From: Afipia sp. OHSU_II-C1
GTDB lineage: Bacteria; Pseudomonadota; Alphaproteobacteria; Rhizobiales; Xanthobacteraceae
Length of the DNA: 64,000 nucleotides
Direction of reading: 5' to 3'
Assembly (NCBI RefSeq): GCF_000497575.1
Contig: NZ_APJI01000006.1
Location: 62,001-126,000, forward strand
Part shown: in pieces, positions 8,474-16,372 of the stretch
Position numbering within the stretch: the first letter of the stretch is position 1
Layout of the letters: each line of letters opens with the position of its first letter
Notes under the pieces: generated by a model
The model's database searches: none
What the model was told of the DNA's origin: nothing
The model's input: only the letters and a program-made list of their open reading frames with translations
Program-made: the position numbers and the translations under genes

Positions 8474-9802
8474 TCAGCCGATTGCAAATTTCACCACGAA
8501 GACAATTGCGAGCAGCATCACGGCGGGCTTTGCATCCGAGAAGCGGCCCGCGAGAATTTTGATCACCGCATAGGTGATGAAGCCAAGCCCGATGCCGGTC
8601 GCGATCGAATAGGTCAGCGGCATCGCAATGGCGGTGACAACCGCCGGCGCGTACTCGGTCACGTCGTCCCACGCCATGTCCGCAAGACCGCGTGTCATCA
8701 CGCAGGCAACGTAGAGCAGCGCGGCAGCGGACGCATAGGCCGGCACCATCCCGGCCAGCGGCGCGAAGAACAGCGCCAGCAGAAAGAACAGCGCGACAAA
8801 CACCGCGGTCAGTCCGGTGCGCCCGCCGGCGGCGACGCCGGAGGCGCTTTCGATGTAACTCGTGGTGGTCGAGGTGCCGATCAGCGCGCCGAACATCGCG
8901 GCGAAGCTGTCCGCCATCAGCGCCTGCTTCATGCGCGGCAGATTGCCGTCCTTGTCGAGAAAACCTGCCCGGTGCGTGACGCCGATCAGCGTTCCGGCAT
9001 TGTCGAATACGTCAATGAACAGAAAACTGAACACCACGACCAGGAATGTCAGTTCGGTGGCGCGCGAGAAATCGAGCTGGAACAGGGTCGGCGACAGCGA
9101 CGGCGGCAGCGACACAACGCCGGTGAAGCTGGTAAGCCCCATCGGCAGCCCGAGCAGCGAGACCGCGAGAATGCCGATCAATGTGCCGCTGGCAATGTTG
9201 CGCGCATTCATGGCCACGATCAGCGCGAACCCCAGCAGACACAGCACGGGGGCCGGATTCGCGACACCGATCGGCCCCGCAGTGACCAGTGTCGCGGGGC
9301 TGGCGACAATGATCCTGGCCTGCTCGAGCGCGATGATCGCGAGAAACAGCCCGACACCCGCGGAGATCGCGAACTTCAGGTTTCGCGGAATGGCGTCGAT
9401 GACATATTCCCGCAGCCGGAAAAACGTCAGCGCGAAGAAGATCACGCCTGAACAGAACACCGCGGCCAGCGCCTGCTGCCATGTGTACTTGTAGCCGAGC
9501 ACCACGGTGAACGCGAAGAACGCGTTGAGCCCCATGCCGGGCGCAAGCGCGATCGGGTAATTCGCCAGAAACGCCATCGCCAGCGACGAGACCGCCGCCG
9601 CAAGGCATGTGGCGACGAACACCGCGCCCTTGTCCATGCCCGCATTGGCAAGGATCGTGGGATTAACGAACACGATGTAGACCATGGTCAGGAACGTCGT
9701 GAACCCCGCGACGAATTCGGTGCGGACGTTCGTGCCGTTTTGGGTGAGGCCGAACCGGCGATCGACGATGGATTCCAGGGACGTCTGCGACGGTTCGCTC
9801 AT
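8474..9802 (-). CDS. NCS2-family purine permease (guanine/hypoxanthine, AzgA-like)
   Basis: A proton-coupled nucleobase permease of the inner membrane. The 442-residue protein has about 14 membrane segments and hallmark AzgA/PbuG motifs: the N-terminal ERRFGLTQ-like segment (DRRFGLTQNGTNVRTE), APGMGLNAFFAF near residue 88, VFSFLFIDVFDNAGTLIGV in the middle, and a TSTTTSYIESASG motif after it. These point to guanine, hypoxanthine or adenine rather than uracil or xanthine. It converges with the MFS gene and follows the GT39-like gene by 12 bp on the same strand, so co-transcription with that gene is likely. Confidence 0.88.
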   Translation of the reverse strand: MSEPSQTSLESIVDRRFGLTQNGTNVRTEFVAGFTTFLTMVYIVFVNPTILANAGMDKGAVFVATCLAAAVSSLAMAFLANYPIALAPGMGLNAFFAFTVVLGYKYTWQQALAAVFCSGVIFFALTFFRLREYVIDAIPRNLKFAISAGVGLFLAIIALEQARIIVASPATLVTAGPIGVANPAPVLCLLGFALIVAMNARNIASGTLIGILAVSLLGLPMGLTSFTGVVSLPPSLSPTLFQLDFSRATELTFLVVVFSFLFIDVFDNAGTLIGVTHRAGFLDKDGNLPRMKQALMADSFAAMFGALIGTSTTTSYIESASGVAAGGRTGLTAVFVALFFLLALFFAPLAGMVPAYASAAALLYVACVMTRGLADMAWDDVTEYAPAVVTAIAMPLTYSIATGIGLGFITYAVIKILAGRFSDAKPAVMLLAIVFVVKFAIG

Positions 9803-9814
9803 CTCGCCTCGCTG

Positions 9815-11326
9815 CTATCTCGGCCTCGGCCGCACAATGGCCCAGCCGATCCGCAACAGCGGCTGGCGGCCCCTGACCGTGCGCTCGAACGCGCGCGGCA
9901 CTTCCGGCACAAGACCGGGAAAGCGTTTCTGAATATCTTCGGGAGGGGTGCCTGCGGTATCCGCAGCGCGCCACACCACCACGCCGCCACTCTCGTTGAA
10001 GCGCGCCGACGTCATCCACGGCGTCTGCTGCGGTGTCGCATCGAACATCACATGCGGGCGCGACGCCGCGGCGAAGCCGATCAGCGTCGCGATCTGCGGA
10101 TCGCCCGCGACCGCCGCGAGCGGACGGCCGGTGCGCCGCTCAAAGCTCTCGCCGAAGAAGCGCCCGATCTCGCTCGCCGGAAGCGATGTCTTCACCTCGG
10201 CGCTTCCGATCCACGGCTGGATGAAGGTGATGCCGAGAATGACGGCCACCGGCGCCGCCATGATCACAAGCCACACCGAGCGCAAAAGCTGTTGCCGCCG
10301 CAGTGCGATGAGATCGCCCGCGGCGACGATGATGGCGAGCCCGGACAGCAGCAGCGCAACGCCGTCGCCGCCGATGATCTGATCCCTGTCAAACAGCGCC
10401 GCAATGAAACTCAGAACAACGGGCGGGACCAGCGCGAACACGTAAACATAGAGGCGCGCATACGGATCGAGCGGCGGACGGAAGATCAGCGGCGGATCGT
10501 CCGCCTTGCGGTCGAGGTAACGCGAGTTGACGATCAGCAGCAGCACCACGCCCGAGAGCGCGAACAGCAGCCCGGCCAGAAGTTCGCCCCATCCGAGCAG
10601 CCGGTCCTGCAACTGCGTCACCGCCGGCAATGACGGCAGCATCGCCGCATCCGCCCGCAGCAGCCACACCAGATAGGGCAGCACCACCACGAACACCACG
10701 ACGGCCGCATAAAGCGGATCGGTCGAGAGCAGCGCGCGCCTGCCCTTATGGGTCGCCAGCACAAAGAACGCGAGCATGACCAGCAGCGGCAGCGCCGCCG
10801 ACGTAGTCAGGATCAGGAGACCGATCTCGACCGGCAGCATGAACCACGCGCTGCGCCGCCCCTGCCCGATGATCTGCCAGGTATGAAGCAGCGTCAGCGC
10901 CCAGAGTGGCCGCGCGAGCATCAGCGGACCGAACTCGGCGCCGGGAAAGGCGAAGGCGGTGATGGTCGCGGTCAGTCCCACCGCAAGAACCGCCTGCTGC
11001 CCGCCGACGATGGCGCGGCCGAGCGCGAACAGCGCCCAGAACGTCACGATGAAGCAGAGCTGCGACAGCAGGTAGACGCCGAAGATGTGATTGCCGGACA
11101 GGCGGAAAGCGACATCGGCGAGCCAGAACGCCGCGGGCGGACCGAGATGGGTGCCGACCTGATATTCCCGGCCGAACGCCAGCACCGTGGCGACTTCGCC
11201 CGGCGGGCTTCCATACAGCAGCCAGGGCAGGAACAGCCACAGCGCCGCCTGCGCCAGCACCACGAGCCAGAAGATCAGGCGGGGCCGGGCGCGGACCAGT
11301 TCAACGATCAGGGAGGTGAAACGCAT
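9815..11326 (-). CDS. polytopic membrane protein, glycosyltransferase family 39 (ArnT/PMT-like)
   Basis: A 503-residue protein with about ten hydrophobic segments and an N-terminal region that fits GT-C lipid-linked sugar transferases: an early membrane helix (LIFWLVVLAQAALWLFLP), a loop with REYQVGTHLGPPAAFWLADV, and a second loop ending AFPGAEFGPLMLARPLWAL. The glycine/proline/acidic loop residues occupy the place of the catalytic acidic loop of GT39 enzymes. The donor is probably a polyprenyl-phosphate sugar and the acceptor is unknown. The C-terminal third is a soluble periplasmic-type domain. It lies just upstream of the purine permease with a 12-bp gap. Confidence 0.65.
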   Translation of the reverse strand: MRFTSLIVELVRARPRLIFWLVVLAQAALWLFLPWLLYGSPPGEVATVLAFGREYQVGTHLGPPAAFWLADVAFRLSGNHIFGVYLLSQLCFIVTFWALFALGRAIVGGQQAVLAVGLTATITAFAFPGAEFGPLMLARPLWALTLLHTWQIIGQGRRSAWFMLPVEIGLLILTTSAALPLLVMLAFFVLATHKGRRALLSTDPLYAAVVVFVVVLPYLVWLLRADAAMLPSLPAVTQLQDRLLGWGELLAGLLFALSGVVLLLIVNSRYLDRKADDPPLIFRPPLDPYARLYVYVFALVPPVVLSFIAALFDRDQIIGGDGVALLLSGLAIIVAAGDLIALRRQQLLRSVWLVIMAAPVAVILGITFIQPWIGSAEVKTSLPASEIGRFFGESFERRTGRPLAAVAGDPQIATLIGFAAASRPHVMFDATPQQTPWMTSARFNESGGVVVWRAADTAGTPPEDIQKRFPGLVPEVPRAFERTVRGRQPLLRIGWAIVRPRPR

Positions 11327-11391
11327 GAAACGCCTGAGCCGAGAGGTTCGTCACTGATAAAGTGCACAAGGCGATCAGGCAACCGAACCGC

Positions 11392-12150
11392 TCAGATCGC
11401 CGCGACGGCCTCTTCGGGCGACATGACCATCTCGATCTGGGCAGCCTTCGGAGTGTCGTCGTCCCCAAAATGCTTGCGGCGCGACGCCGCGACAGGCGCG
11501 AAAAAGCGGCGGTGATGGACCGTCGGGCCGAGCCGGTCGAGCGCTTCGAGATGCGCCGGAACACCGTACCCCATGTGCTGCTCGAAGCCGTAGCCGGGGT
11601 AATCCTGTGCCAACCGGCACATCAGCCGGTCGCGCGAGACCTTGGCGACGATCGAGGCAGCCGCGATCGACACAACAATACCGTCGCCGCCAATCACCGC
11701 CTCGCAGTCGCAGGACACGGCCAGCCGGTCGCGGCCGTCGACAAACACATGCTTCGGCGTCTCGGGCAGCGCACGCACCGCGCGCGCCAGCGCCCACAGC
11801 GATGCACGCAGGATATTGTCGCGATCGATCCGCGACGGCGGCGCCGTGACGACAGACACCAGTGCGGTGGCGCAGATTTCCTCGAACAGTTCCTCGCGGC
11901 GCTCCCGCGTCAGGCGCTTGGAGTCATCGAGTCCCTTGGGAATTCGTTTCGGATCGAGAATGACAGCGGCGGCCACCACCGGACCGGCGAGCGGTCCCCG
12001 TCCCGCCTCGTCGCAACCCGCGACCGGCCAGACACCGCGCTTGATCAGCGCGCGCTCGCGGCGAAAGCTCGGCGGCGTAACGGCAATGACACCGGTTGGC
12101 TTTGCTTTCTTTGCAGCAACGGGAACTGCGGAGGGCTTTGTTCGACTCAT
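11392..12150 (-). CDS. rnhB: ribonuclease HII
   Basis: RNase HII cuts the RNA strand of RNA-DNA hybrids and removes misincorporated ribonucleotides. Catalytic acids are visible: Asp47-Glu48 in [14 protein letters not shown], Asp138 in VFVDGRD and Asp174 in [11 protein letters not shown]. At 252 residues it is longer than the E. coli enzyme because of a Lys/Pro-rich N-terminal extension (about 35 residues) and a C-terminal tail after [11 protein letters not shown], both common in Rhizobiales. It follows the VOC gene on the same strand by 52 bp. Confidence 0.95.
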   Translation of the reverse strand: MSRTKPSAVPVAAKKAKPTGVIAVTPPSFRRERALIKRGVWPVAGCDEAGRGPLAGPVVAAAVILDPKRIPKGLDDSKRLTRERREELFEEICATALVSVVTAPPSRIDRDNILRASLWALARAVRALPETPKHVFVDGRDRLAVSCDCEAVIGGDGIVVSIAAASIVAKVSRDRLMCRLAQDYPGYGFEQHMGYGVPAHLEALDRLGPTVHHRRFFAPVAASRRKHFGDDDTPKAAQIEMVMSPEEAVAAI

Positions 12151-12202
12151 GCGGCTATGCTTGCGTTCTTAAAGTAGAACGCGCAACCGCTAATCCCCAC
12201 TA

Positions 12203-12652
12203 TTATTCCGGCAGATGAACACGCCTGTCATCCCCGACCTCAATGCCGGGGGCAATGACAACTTCCCAGGGATGGCCGTCGGGATCGGTGAAATATCCCG
12301 AATACCCGCCATAATCGGTGCGATGCGCGCCCTTTTGCAGCCGCGCGCCTTGAGCGACGGCGAACGCCAGCACGTCATCGACTTCGCTCTCGCTTCGGCA
12401 GTTCCACGCCATGGTGATTCCCCGAAAGCCTGCGGGCTGCGGCTGCACCGGAATAGCGGCATCCAGCGCCAGCTTGTCCCATGAATACAGCGCCAGAACC
12501 GTCGCACCGGTGTCGAAAAACGCGACTTCCTCGCCTGTCACTTGGAGCTTTCGCTCAAAGCCCAGAGACTCGTAAAACGCGATGCTCCGGCGCATGTCGC
12601 TGACACCGAGGGTCACGACGGTGAATCGCGCAACCGGTTTGGGGAGACTCAT
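12203..12652 (-). CDS. VOC-family (glyoxalase/bleomycin-resistance fold) protein
   Basis: A 149-residue single-domain protein of the vicinal oxygen chelate superfamily. Typical marks are the N-terminal FTVVTLGVSDMRRSIAFYESLGF and the C-terminal GYFTDPDGHPWEVV, where the His and an earlier Glu normally hold a metal. The substrate is unknown. I chose the ATG at 12652; the frame is open 21 codons further, into the end of the radical SAM gene, which lacks family similarity. It lies 19 bp after the radical SAM gene, so it may share the LexA-box promoter of that gene. Confidence 0.85.
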   Translation of the reverse strand: MSLPKPVARFTVVTLGVSDMRRSIAFYESLGFERKLQVTGEEVAFFDTGATVLALYSWDKLALDAAIPVQPQPAGFRGITMAWNCRSESEVDDVLAFAVAQGARLQKGAHRTDYGGYSGYFTDPDGHPWEVVIAPGIEVGDDRRVHLPE

Positions 12653-12671
12653 CACACAGCGCCCTTTGCAG

Positions 12672-13832
12672 TCAGAACAGATCCAGTTGCTCGTTTGCGG
12701 GCTTGGGCCGCGCAAAGTGCGCGGTCGTCAGCCTGGAACGCCGCTTGTTGAGGCCGAGCTTCTCGCACGCGATCTCGAACCGCCGCCCGATCATCCATGC
12801 CATCGGCCCGGTGCCCTTCATGCGGGTGCCCCACTGCGAGTCGTAGTCGCGGCCGTCGCGCATGTCGCGGATCAGCGTGAAGACGTGGCGATAGCGGTCC
12901 GGATAATTCGCCATCAGCCACTCGCGGAACAGATCGCGCACTTCAAGCGGCAGCCGCAGCAACACATAGCTCGCTTCCTTGACCCCGGCATGCGCGGCGG
13001 CATCCAGAATGCGCTCGATCTCGGAATCGTTCAGCGCCGGGATCACGGGTGCGACCATCACCGTGGTCGGAATTCCGGCCTCCGCCAGCAGTCGCAGCGC
13101 CTCCAGCCGCTTCGGCGGGGTCGCGGCGCGCGGCTCCATGGTGCGGGCGAGTTTGGGGTCCAGCGTTGTCACCGAGATCGCGACCTTGGCGAGATTGCGT
13201 TTCGCCATCCGCGCCAGAATGTCGATGTCACGCGTCACCAGCGCGGATTTCGTGACAATGCCGACGGGATGCCCGGTGCGCTCCAACACTTCGAGAATGC
13301 CGCGCATGATTTTGTGCTCGCGCTCGATGGGCTGATACGGATCGGTATTGGTTCCGATCGCGATCATGCGCGGCTCGTAGCCCGGCGCAGACAGTTCCTT
13401 TTGGAGCAGTTCCGGCGCGTCGGGTTTGGCGAACAGTTTGGACTCGAAATCGAGCCCCGGCGACAATCCGAGATAGGCGTGGGTCGGACGCGCGAAGCAA
13501 TAGACGCAGCCGTGCTCGCATCCCCGGTACGGATTGATCGAACGGTCGAAGCCGATATCGGGCGAGTCGTTGCGGGTGATAACCTTGCGGGCGGTATCGA
13601 CGGCGACAGTGGTCTTGAAGGGAGGCAGGTCTTCGAGACTCTGCCAGCCGTCGTCGAAAGTGACGCGCGCCTCGGCCTCATAACGTCCGCTGACATTGGA
13701 CTGCGCGCCGCGGCCCCTGCGCCGCTGGCGGTCGATCGCCACTTCAATCTCGGCAAAGGGAGAAGGACCACCCGCCGGATCAGAGGGCGGCGTCACCGGC
13801 GGGTGTTTGAGGGCATGGGATGCATGACTCAT
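12672..13832 (-). CDS. PA0069-family radical SAM protein (SplB/spore photoproduct lyase-like)
   Basis: A 386-residue radical SAM enzyme. The 4Fe-4S motif Cx3Cx2C is at C105, C109 and C112 (CEHGCVYCF), followed by IGTNTDPYQPIE and a SAM-domain region with TKSALVTRDIDIL. This is the arrangement of the PA0069/SplB-related COG1533 family, of which spore photoproduct lyase is the best known member, but the true substrate here is unknown. I chose the ATG at 13832, 23 bp from a perfect LexA box. The VOC gene follows by 19 bp. A DNA-lesion role is plausible because of the LexA box but is not proven. Confidence 0.88.
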   Translation of the reverse strand: MSHASHALKHPPVTPPSDPAGGPSPFAEIEVAIDRQRRRGRGAQSNVSGRYEAEARVTFDDGWQSLEDLPPFKTTVAVDTARKVITRNDSPDIGFDRSINPYRGCEHGCVYCFARPTHAYLGLSPGLDFESKLFAKPDAPELLQKELSAPGYEPRMIAIGTNTDPYQPIEREHKIMRGILEVLERTGHPVGIVTKSALVTRDIDILARMAKRNLAKVAISVTTLDPKLARTMEPRAATPPKRLEALRLLAEAGIPTTVMVAPVIPALNDSEIERILDAAAHAGVKEASYVLLRLPLEVRDLFREWLMANYPDRYRHVFTLIRDMRDGRDYDSQWGTRMKGTGPMAWMIGRRFEIACEKLGLNKRRSRLTTAHFARPKPANEQLDLF

Positions 13833-13855
13833 GGAAAGAACATAACATCGCATGA

Positions 13856-13870
13856 GAACAAAACAAGAAC
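13856..13870. promoter_or_regulatory. Predicted LexA (SOS) box upstream of the radical SAM gene
   Basis: The direct repeat GAAC-N7-GAAC (13856-13859 and 13867-13870), read as GTTCTTGTTTTGTTC on the coding strand of the radical SAM gene, matches the alphaproteobacterial LexA consensus GTTC-N7-GTTC exactly. It ends 23 bp before the ATG at 13832, where a repressor would block a short promoter. No other perfect GAAC-N7-GAAC was noticed in the promoter gaps I checked (mutY, the uracil-DNA glycosylase). Binding itself is an inference. Confidence 0.75.
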
Positions 13871-14060
13871 TTCAGCAACCCCTCCCACAGATTCTTTTGA
13901 AGCCCGTTCGCCCCGGCGGGGTTGTTCCGAGGGTGACCGGCCCCGGATCACGGCCGTTAATGAATGCCGCAAAAAGCTGCACCTGACGGGCTGTCCTGAG
14001 TGTGACAAGATGATAACGATGCCGCATCTGTCGTCCGGCTATCACATATTTCACCAAGTC

Positions 14061-14633
14061 ATGATCAGCGTTGTCATTCCCACCGAAGGCGTCGAGCAAC
14101 CCGTTGTTGCCACCCTCGCGGCCCTCGTGCCGGGTGCCGCCGCCGGCATCATCCGGGACGTGGTGCTGGTCGATCGCTCGCAGACCGACACCATCGAGCG
14201 GGTGGCGGATGTCGCCGGATGCAATTTTCTGAAGTTCGACGGCTCGCGCGCTGCGGCGCTCGCGGCGGGCGCCGAGCAAAGCCGGTCTCCCTGGCTGCTG
14301 TTCCTGCTTCCGGGCGCGGTGCTGGATTCGGGCTGGATCGACGAAACCTCACAATTCATCCAGAACGTCTCCCTGAGCGGCCGCCAGCGGGCCGGCATCT
14401 TCCGCTATGCGCGCGCTCCTTATGAAGACGCCACGGTGCGCGACGGGGTGAAATCGCTCGCGCGCTTCATCTCCGGCCCCTCTCCCGACCAGGGCTTGCT
14501 GATTTCCCGCGATCATTATGAGCGGGTCGGCGGCTATGCCCCCGCTGCGCGACGGGCGGAGGCCAAACTGATCTCGAAGATCGGCCGCGCCGGCCGTGCG
14601 GTGCTGCGAACCCGGATTTTCGTGGCCGCCTGA
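14061..14633 (+). CDS. small family-2-like glycosyltransferase
   Basis: A 190-residue protein beginning MISVVIPTEGVEQPVVATLA, the first beta strand of GT2 glycosyltransferases, with DVVLVDRSQTD in place of the usual DDxSxDxT region and a later DQGLLISRDHYERVGGY motif that resembles the acceptor/donor loop of TIGR04283-type enzymes. It is shorter than most GT2 enzymes and has no membrane helix. The start at 14061 is the first that reads into the family fold; the frame upstream lies antisense to the radical SAM gene. It diverges from that gene across about 228 bp. Confidence 0.75.
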   Translation: MISVVIPTEGVEQPVVATLAALVPGAAAGIIRDVVLVDRSQTDTIERVADVAGCNFLKFDGSRAAALAAGAEQSRSPWLLFLLPGAVLDSGWIDETSQFIQNVSLSGRQRAGIFRYARAPYEDATVRDGVKSLARFISGPSPDQGLLISRDHYERVGGYAPAARRAEAKLISKIGRAGRAVLRTRIFVAA

Positions 14634-14639
14634 TAATAC

Positions 14640-14673
14640 TTGACCGCGTCAACTTATTAGTTGACCCCGTCAA
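14640..14673. promoter_or_regulatory. Twin operator-like palindromes TTGAC-N3-GTCAA
   Basis: Two copies of a 13-bp palindrome, TTGACcgcGTCAA (14640-14652) and TTGACcccGTCAA (14661-14673), have centres exactly 21 bp apart (two DNA turns, same helix face), 48 bp before the ATG of the MarR-GNAT gene. MarR dimers bind short palindromes, so autoregulation by the encoded fusion is the natural inference. The half sites also resemble a -35 box, and a -10-like region could lie downstream. Confidence 0.7.
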
Positions 14674-14721
14674 CAATCATGCCAAAATGCCCGTCACATC
14701 AGGACGAGGCATTGCTGGCCG

Positions 14722-15657
14722 ATGGACACCCTTCATGACAGCGGAAACGGCGGCCGGATCGCCGCGATCCGGCGGTTCAACCGCTTCTACACCCGCAAGA
14801 TCGGCGTGCTCGAACAGCATCTGCTGGAAAGTCCGTTTACGCTGACAGAAGCCCGCGTGTTGTTCGAACTGGCGCATCGCGATGGCGCCCTCGCCAAGGA
14901 GATCGGCGCCGGGCTTGGCCTCGATCCGGGGTACCTCAGCCGCATCGTCCAGGCTTTTACCGATCAGGGACTGATCACGCGCAAGCCGGTCCCCGCCGAC
15001 CGCAGGCAATTCGAACTGGCGCTCACCGCCAAGGGCAAGCAGGCCTTCACCCGTCTCGAGCGCGCATCCCATGATGAAGTCGGCAAGATGATCGCGGCAT
15101 TGCCGGCGGGCGGCGAAGAACGCCTTGTCGCCGCGATGACGACCATCGAACGGCTGCTTGGCGACGAAGCCCCGCGTCCCGAAGTGACCTTGCGTACCCA
15201 CAAGCCCGGTGACATGGGCTGGGTCGTGCAGCAGCATGGCATGCTCTATGCGCGCGAGTACAGCTGGGACATCTCGTTCGAAGCCCTGTGCGCGGAGATC
15301 GCGGCGCAGTTCCTGAACAATTTCGATCCCGTACGCGAACGATGCTGGATTGCCGAGATGGACGGCCAGCGCGTCGGCTCGGTGTTTCTGGTGAAGCACA
15401 CCGATGACGTGGCGAAGATTCGTTTGCTGCTGATCGATCCGGCGGGACGCGGTTTCGGGATCGGCAAGCGGCTGGTCGACGAGTGCATCGCTTTCGCGCG
15501 CGATTGCGGCTACCGCAAGATCACGCTGTGGACCCAGAGTATGCTGCTTGCCGCGCGCGGCATTTACCAGAAAGCAGGGTTCGTGCATGTCGCGACCGAA
15601 CCGCACCACAGTTTCGGTCACGACCTGATCGGCGAGACGTGGGAGCTTGACCTGTGA
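14722..15657 (+). CDS. bifunctional MarR-type regulator and GNAT N-acetyltransferase
   Basis: A 311-residue fusion. Residues about 10-145 form a MarR winged-helix domain (FTLTEARVLFELAHRDGALAKEIGAGLGLDPGYLSRIVQAF is spread over the recognition region), and residues about 155-311 form a GNAT domain with the acetyl-CoA loop DPAGRGFGIGKRLVDE and a C-terminal GFVHVATEPHHSF strand. The enzyme part acetylates an unknown small molecule or peptide, and the DNA-binding part probably regulates its own gene through the twin palindromes upstream. The TGA overlaps the start of a small downstream ORF (TGATG). Confidence 0.88.
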   Translation: MDTLHDSGNGGRIAAIRRFNRFYTRKIGVLEQHLLESPFTLTEARVLFELAHRDGALAKEIGAGLGLDPGYLSRIVQAFTDQGLITRKPVPADRRQFELALTAKGKQAFTRLERASHDEVGKMIAALPAGGEERLVAAMTTIERLLGDEAPRPEVTLRTHKPGDMGWVVQQHGMLYAREYSWDISFEALCAEIAAQFLNNFDPVRERCWIAEMDGQRVGSVFLVKHTDDVAKIRLLLIDPAGRGFGIGKRLVDECIAFARDCGYRKITLWTQSMLLAARGIYQKAGFVHVATEPHHSFGHDLIGETWELDL

Positions 15658-15806
15658 TGTCCTCGCGTCGCGAACCAGCGCGGCGCATCACGCCGGACCT
15701 CATCGCGTTTCACAAGATCGACGCGAAGCGCCTTCGTCTTGAAGCACGTCGCCACGCCTTGCGGAGGGTCTTTGCGTGGCTGGTAAAAACTCTCAGCCAA
15801 CGATAG
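15657..15806 (+). CDS. small basic protein, hypothetical, coupled to the MarR-GNAT gene
   Basis: A 49-residue ORF starting at ATG 15657, whose A is the last base of the TGA stop of the MarR-GNAT gene, so the two overlap by one base (TGATG). It reads MSSRREPARRITPDLIAFHK, then a Lys/Arg-rich amphipathic stretch (DAKRLRLEARRHALRRVFAW) and ends LVKTLSQR. The amphipathic C-terminal half could bind membrane or nucleic acid. I recognise no family. The coupling, clean codon frame and tight spacing to moaB support a real gene, but length alone cannot prove it. Confidence 0.5.
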   Translation: MSSRREPARRITPDLIAFHKIDAKRLRLEARRHALRRVFAWLVKTLSQR

Positions 15807-15815
15807 TTGCCGGTC

Positions 15816-16367
15816 CTACTTCGCCTTGCCGCGCTTCAGATGCTCGTCCAGCCGCGGCATGATCTCGACGAAGTTGCACGGCTTGGTGCGGTAATCGAGT
15901 TGAGCCGCCAGAATGCCGTCCCATCCGTCACGGCATGCCCCCGGCGAACCCGGCAGGCAGAAAATATAGGTCGCACCGGCAACGCCGGCCGTGGCGCGGC
16001 TCTGAATGGTCGATGTGCCGATCTTGGCGTGGCTCATCATGTGAAACGCGATCGAGAAACCGTCCATCCGCTTCTCGAACAGCGGCTCGACGGCTTCAGG
16101 CGTCACATCGCGGCCGGTGAAGCCGGTGCCGCCGGTGGTGATGACCACATCGACGCCGGGATCGGCGATCCACGCTCTCAGTTTCGCGCGAATCGCCTCG
16201 ACATCGTCGGTGACGATGTCGCGGGCGGCGAGACGATGGCCTGCCGCCGTCAACCGGTCCACTAGCGTCGTGCCGGATTTATCGTCGGCGAGCGCGCGCG
16301 TATCGGACACGGTCAGCACCGCGATGTTGAGCGGGATAAAAGGACGGGCATCGCTGGCTACAGACAT
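15816..16367 (-). CDS. moaB: molybdenum cofactor biosynthesis protein B
   Basis: A 183-residue MoaB/MogA-type protein of the molybdopterin adenylation or binding step. The conserved sequence TTGGTGFTGRDVTPEAVEPLFEK is present with its GG-TG core (in pieces TTGGTGFTGRD and VTPEAVEPL), and the N-terminus FIPLNIAVLTVSDTRALADD is the family start. I chose the ATG at 16367 because it sits 5 bp after the metallopeptidase stop and gives full family length; the frame continues far upstream only as an antisense-like extension. It converges with the small 49-residue ORF. Confidence 0.92.
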   Translation of the reverse strand: MSVASDARPFIPLNIAVLTVSDTRALADDKSGTTLVDRLTAAGHRLAARDIVTDDVEAIRAKLRAWIADPGVDVVITTGGTGFTGRDVTPEAVEPLFEKRMDGFSIAFHMMSHAKIGTSTIQSRATAGVAGATYIFCLPGSPGACRDGWDGILAAQLDYRTKPCNFVEIMPRLDEHLKRGKAK

Positions 16368-16372
16368 GACGG

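Noticed and set aside
12218-12255. GTCATCCCC...GGGGGCAATGAC near the VOC gene end looks like a palindromic repeat
   Set aside because: The stretch lies inside the VOC coding sequence and encodes the C-terminal HPWEVVIAPGIEVGDD in frame, which fits the family. The pairing is imperfect, so I do not count it as an element.
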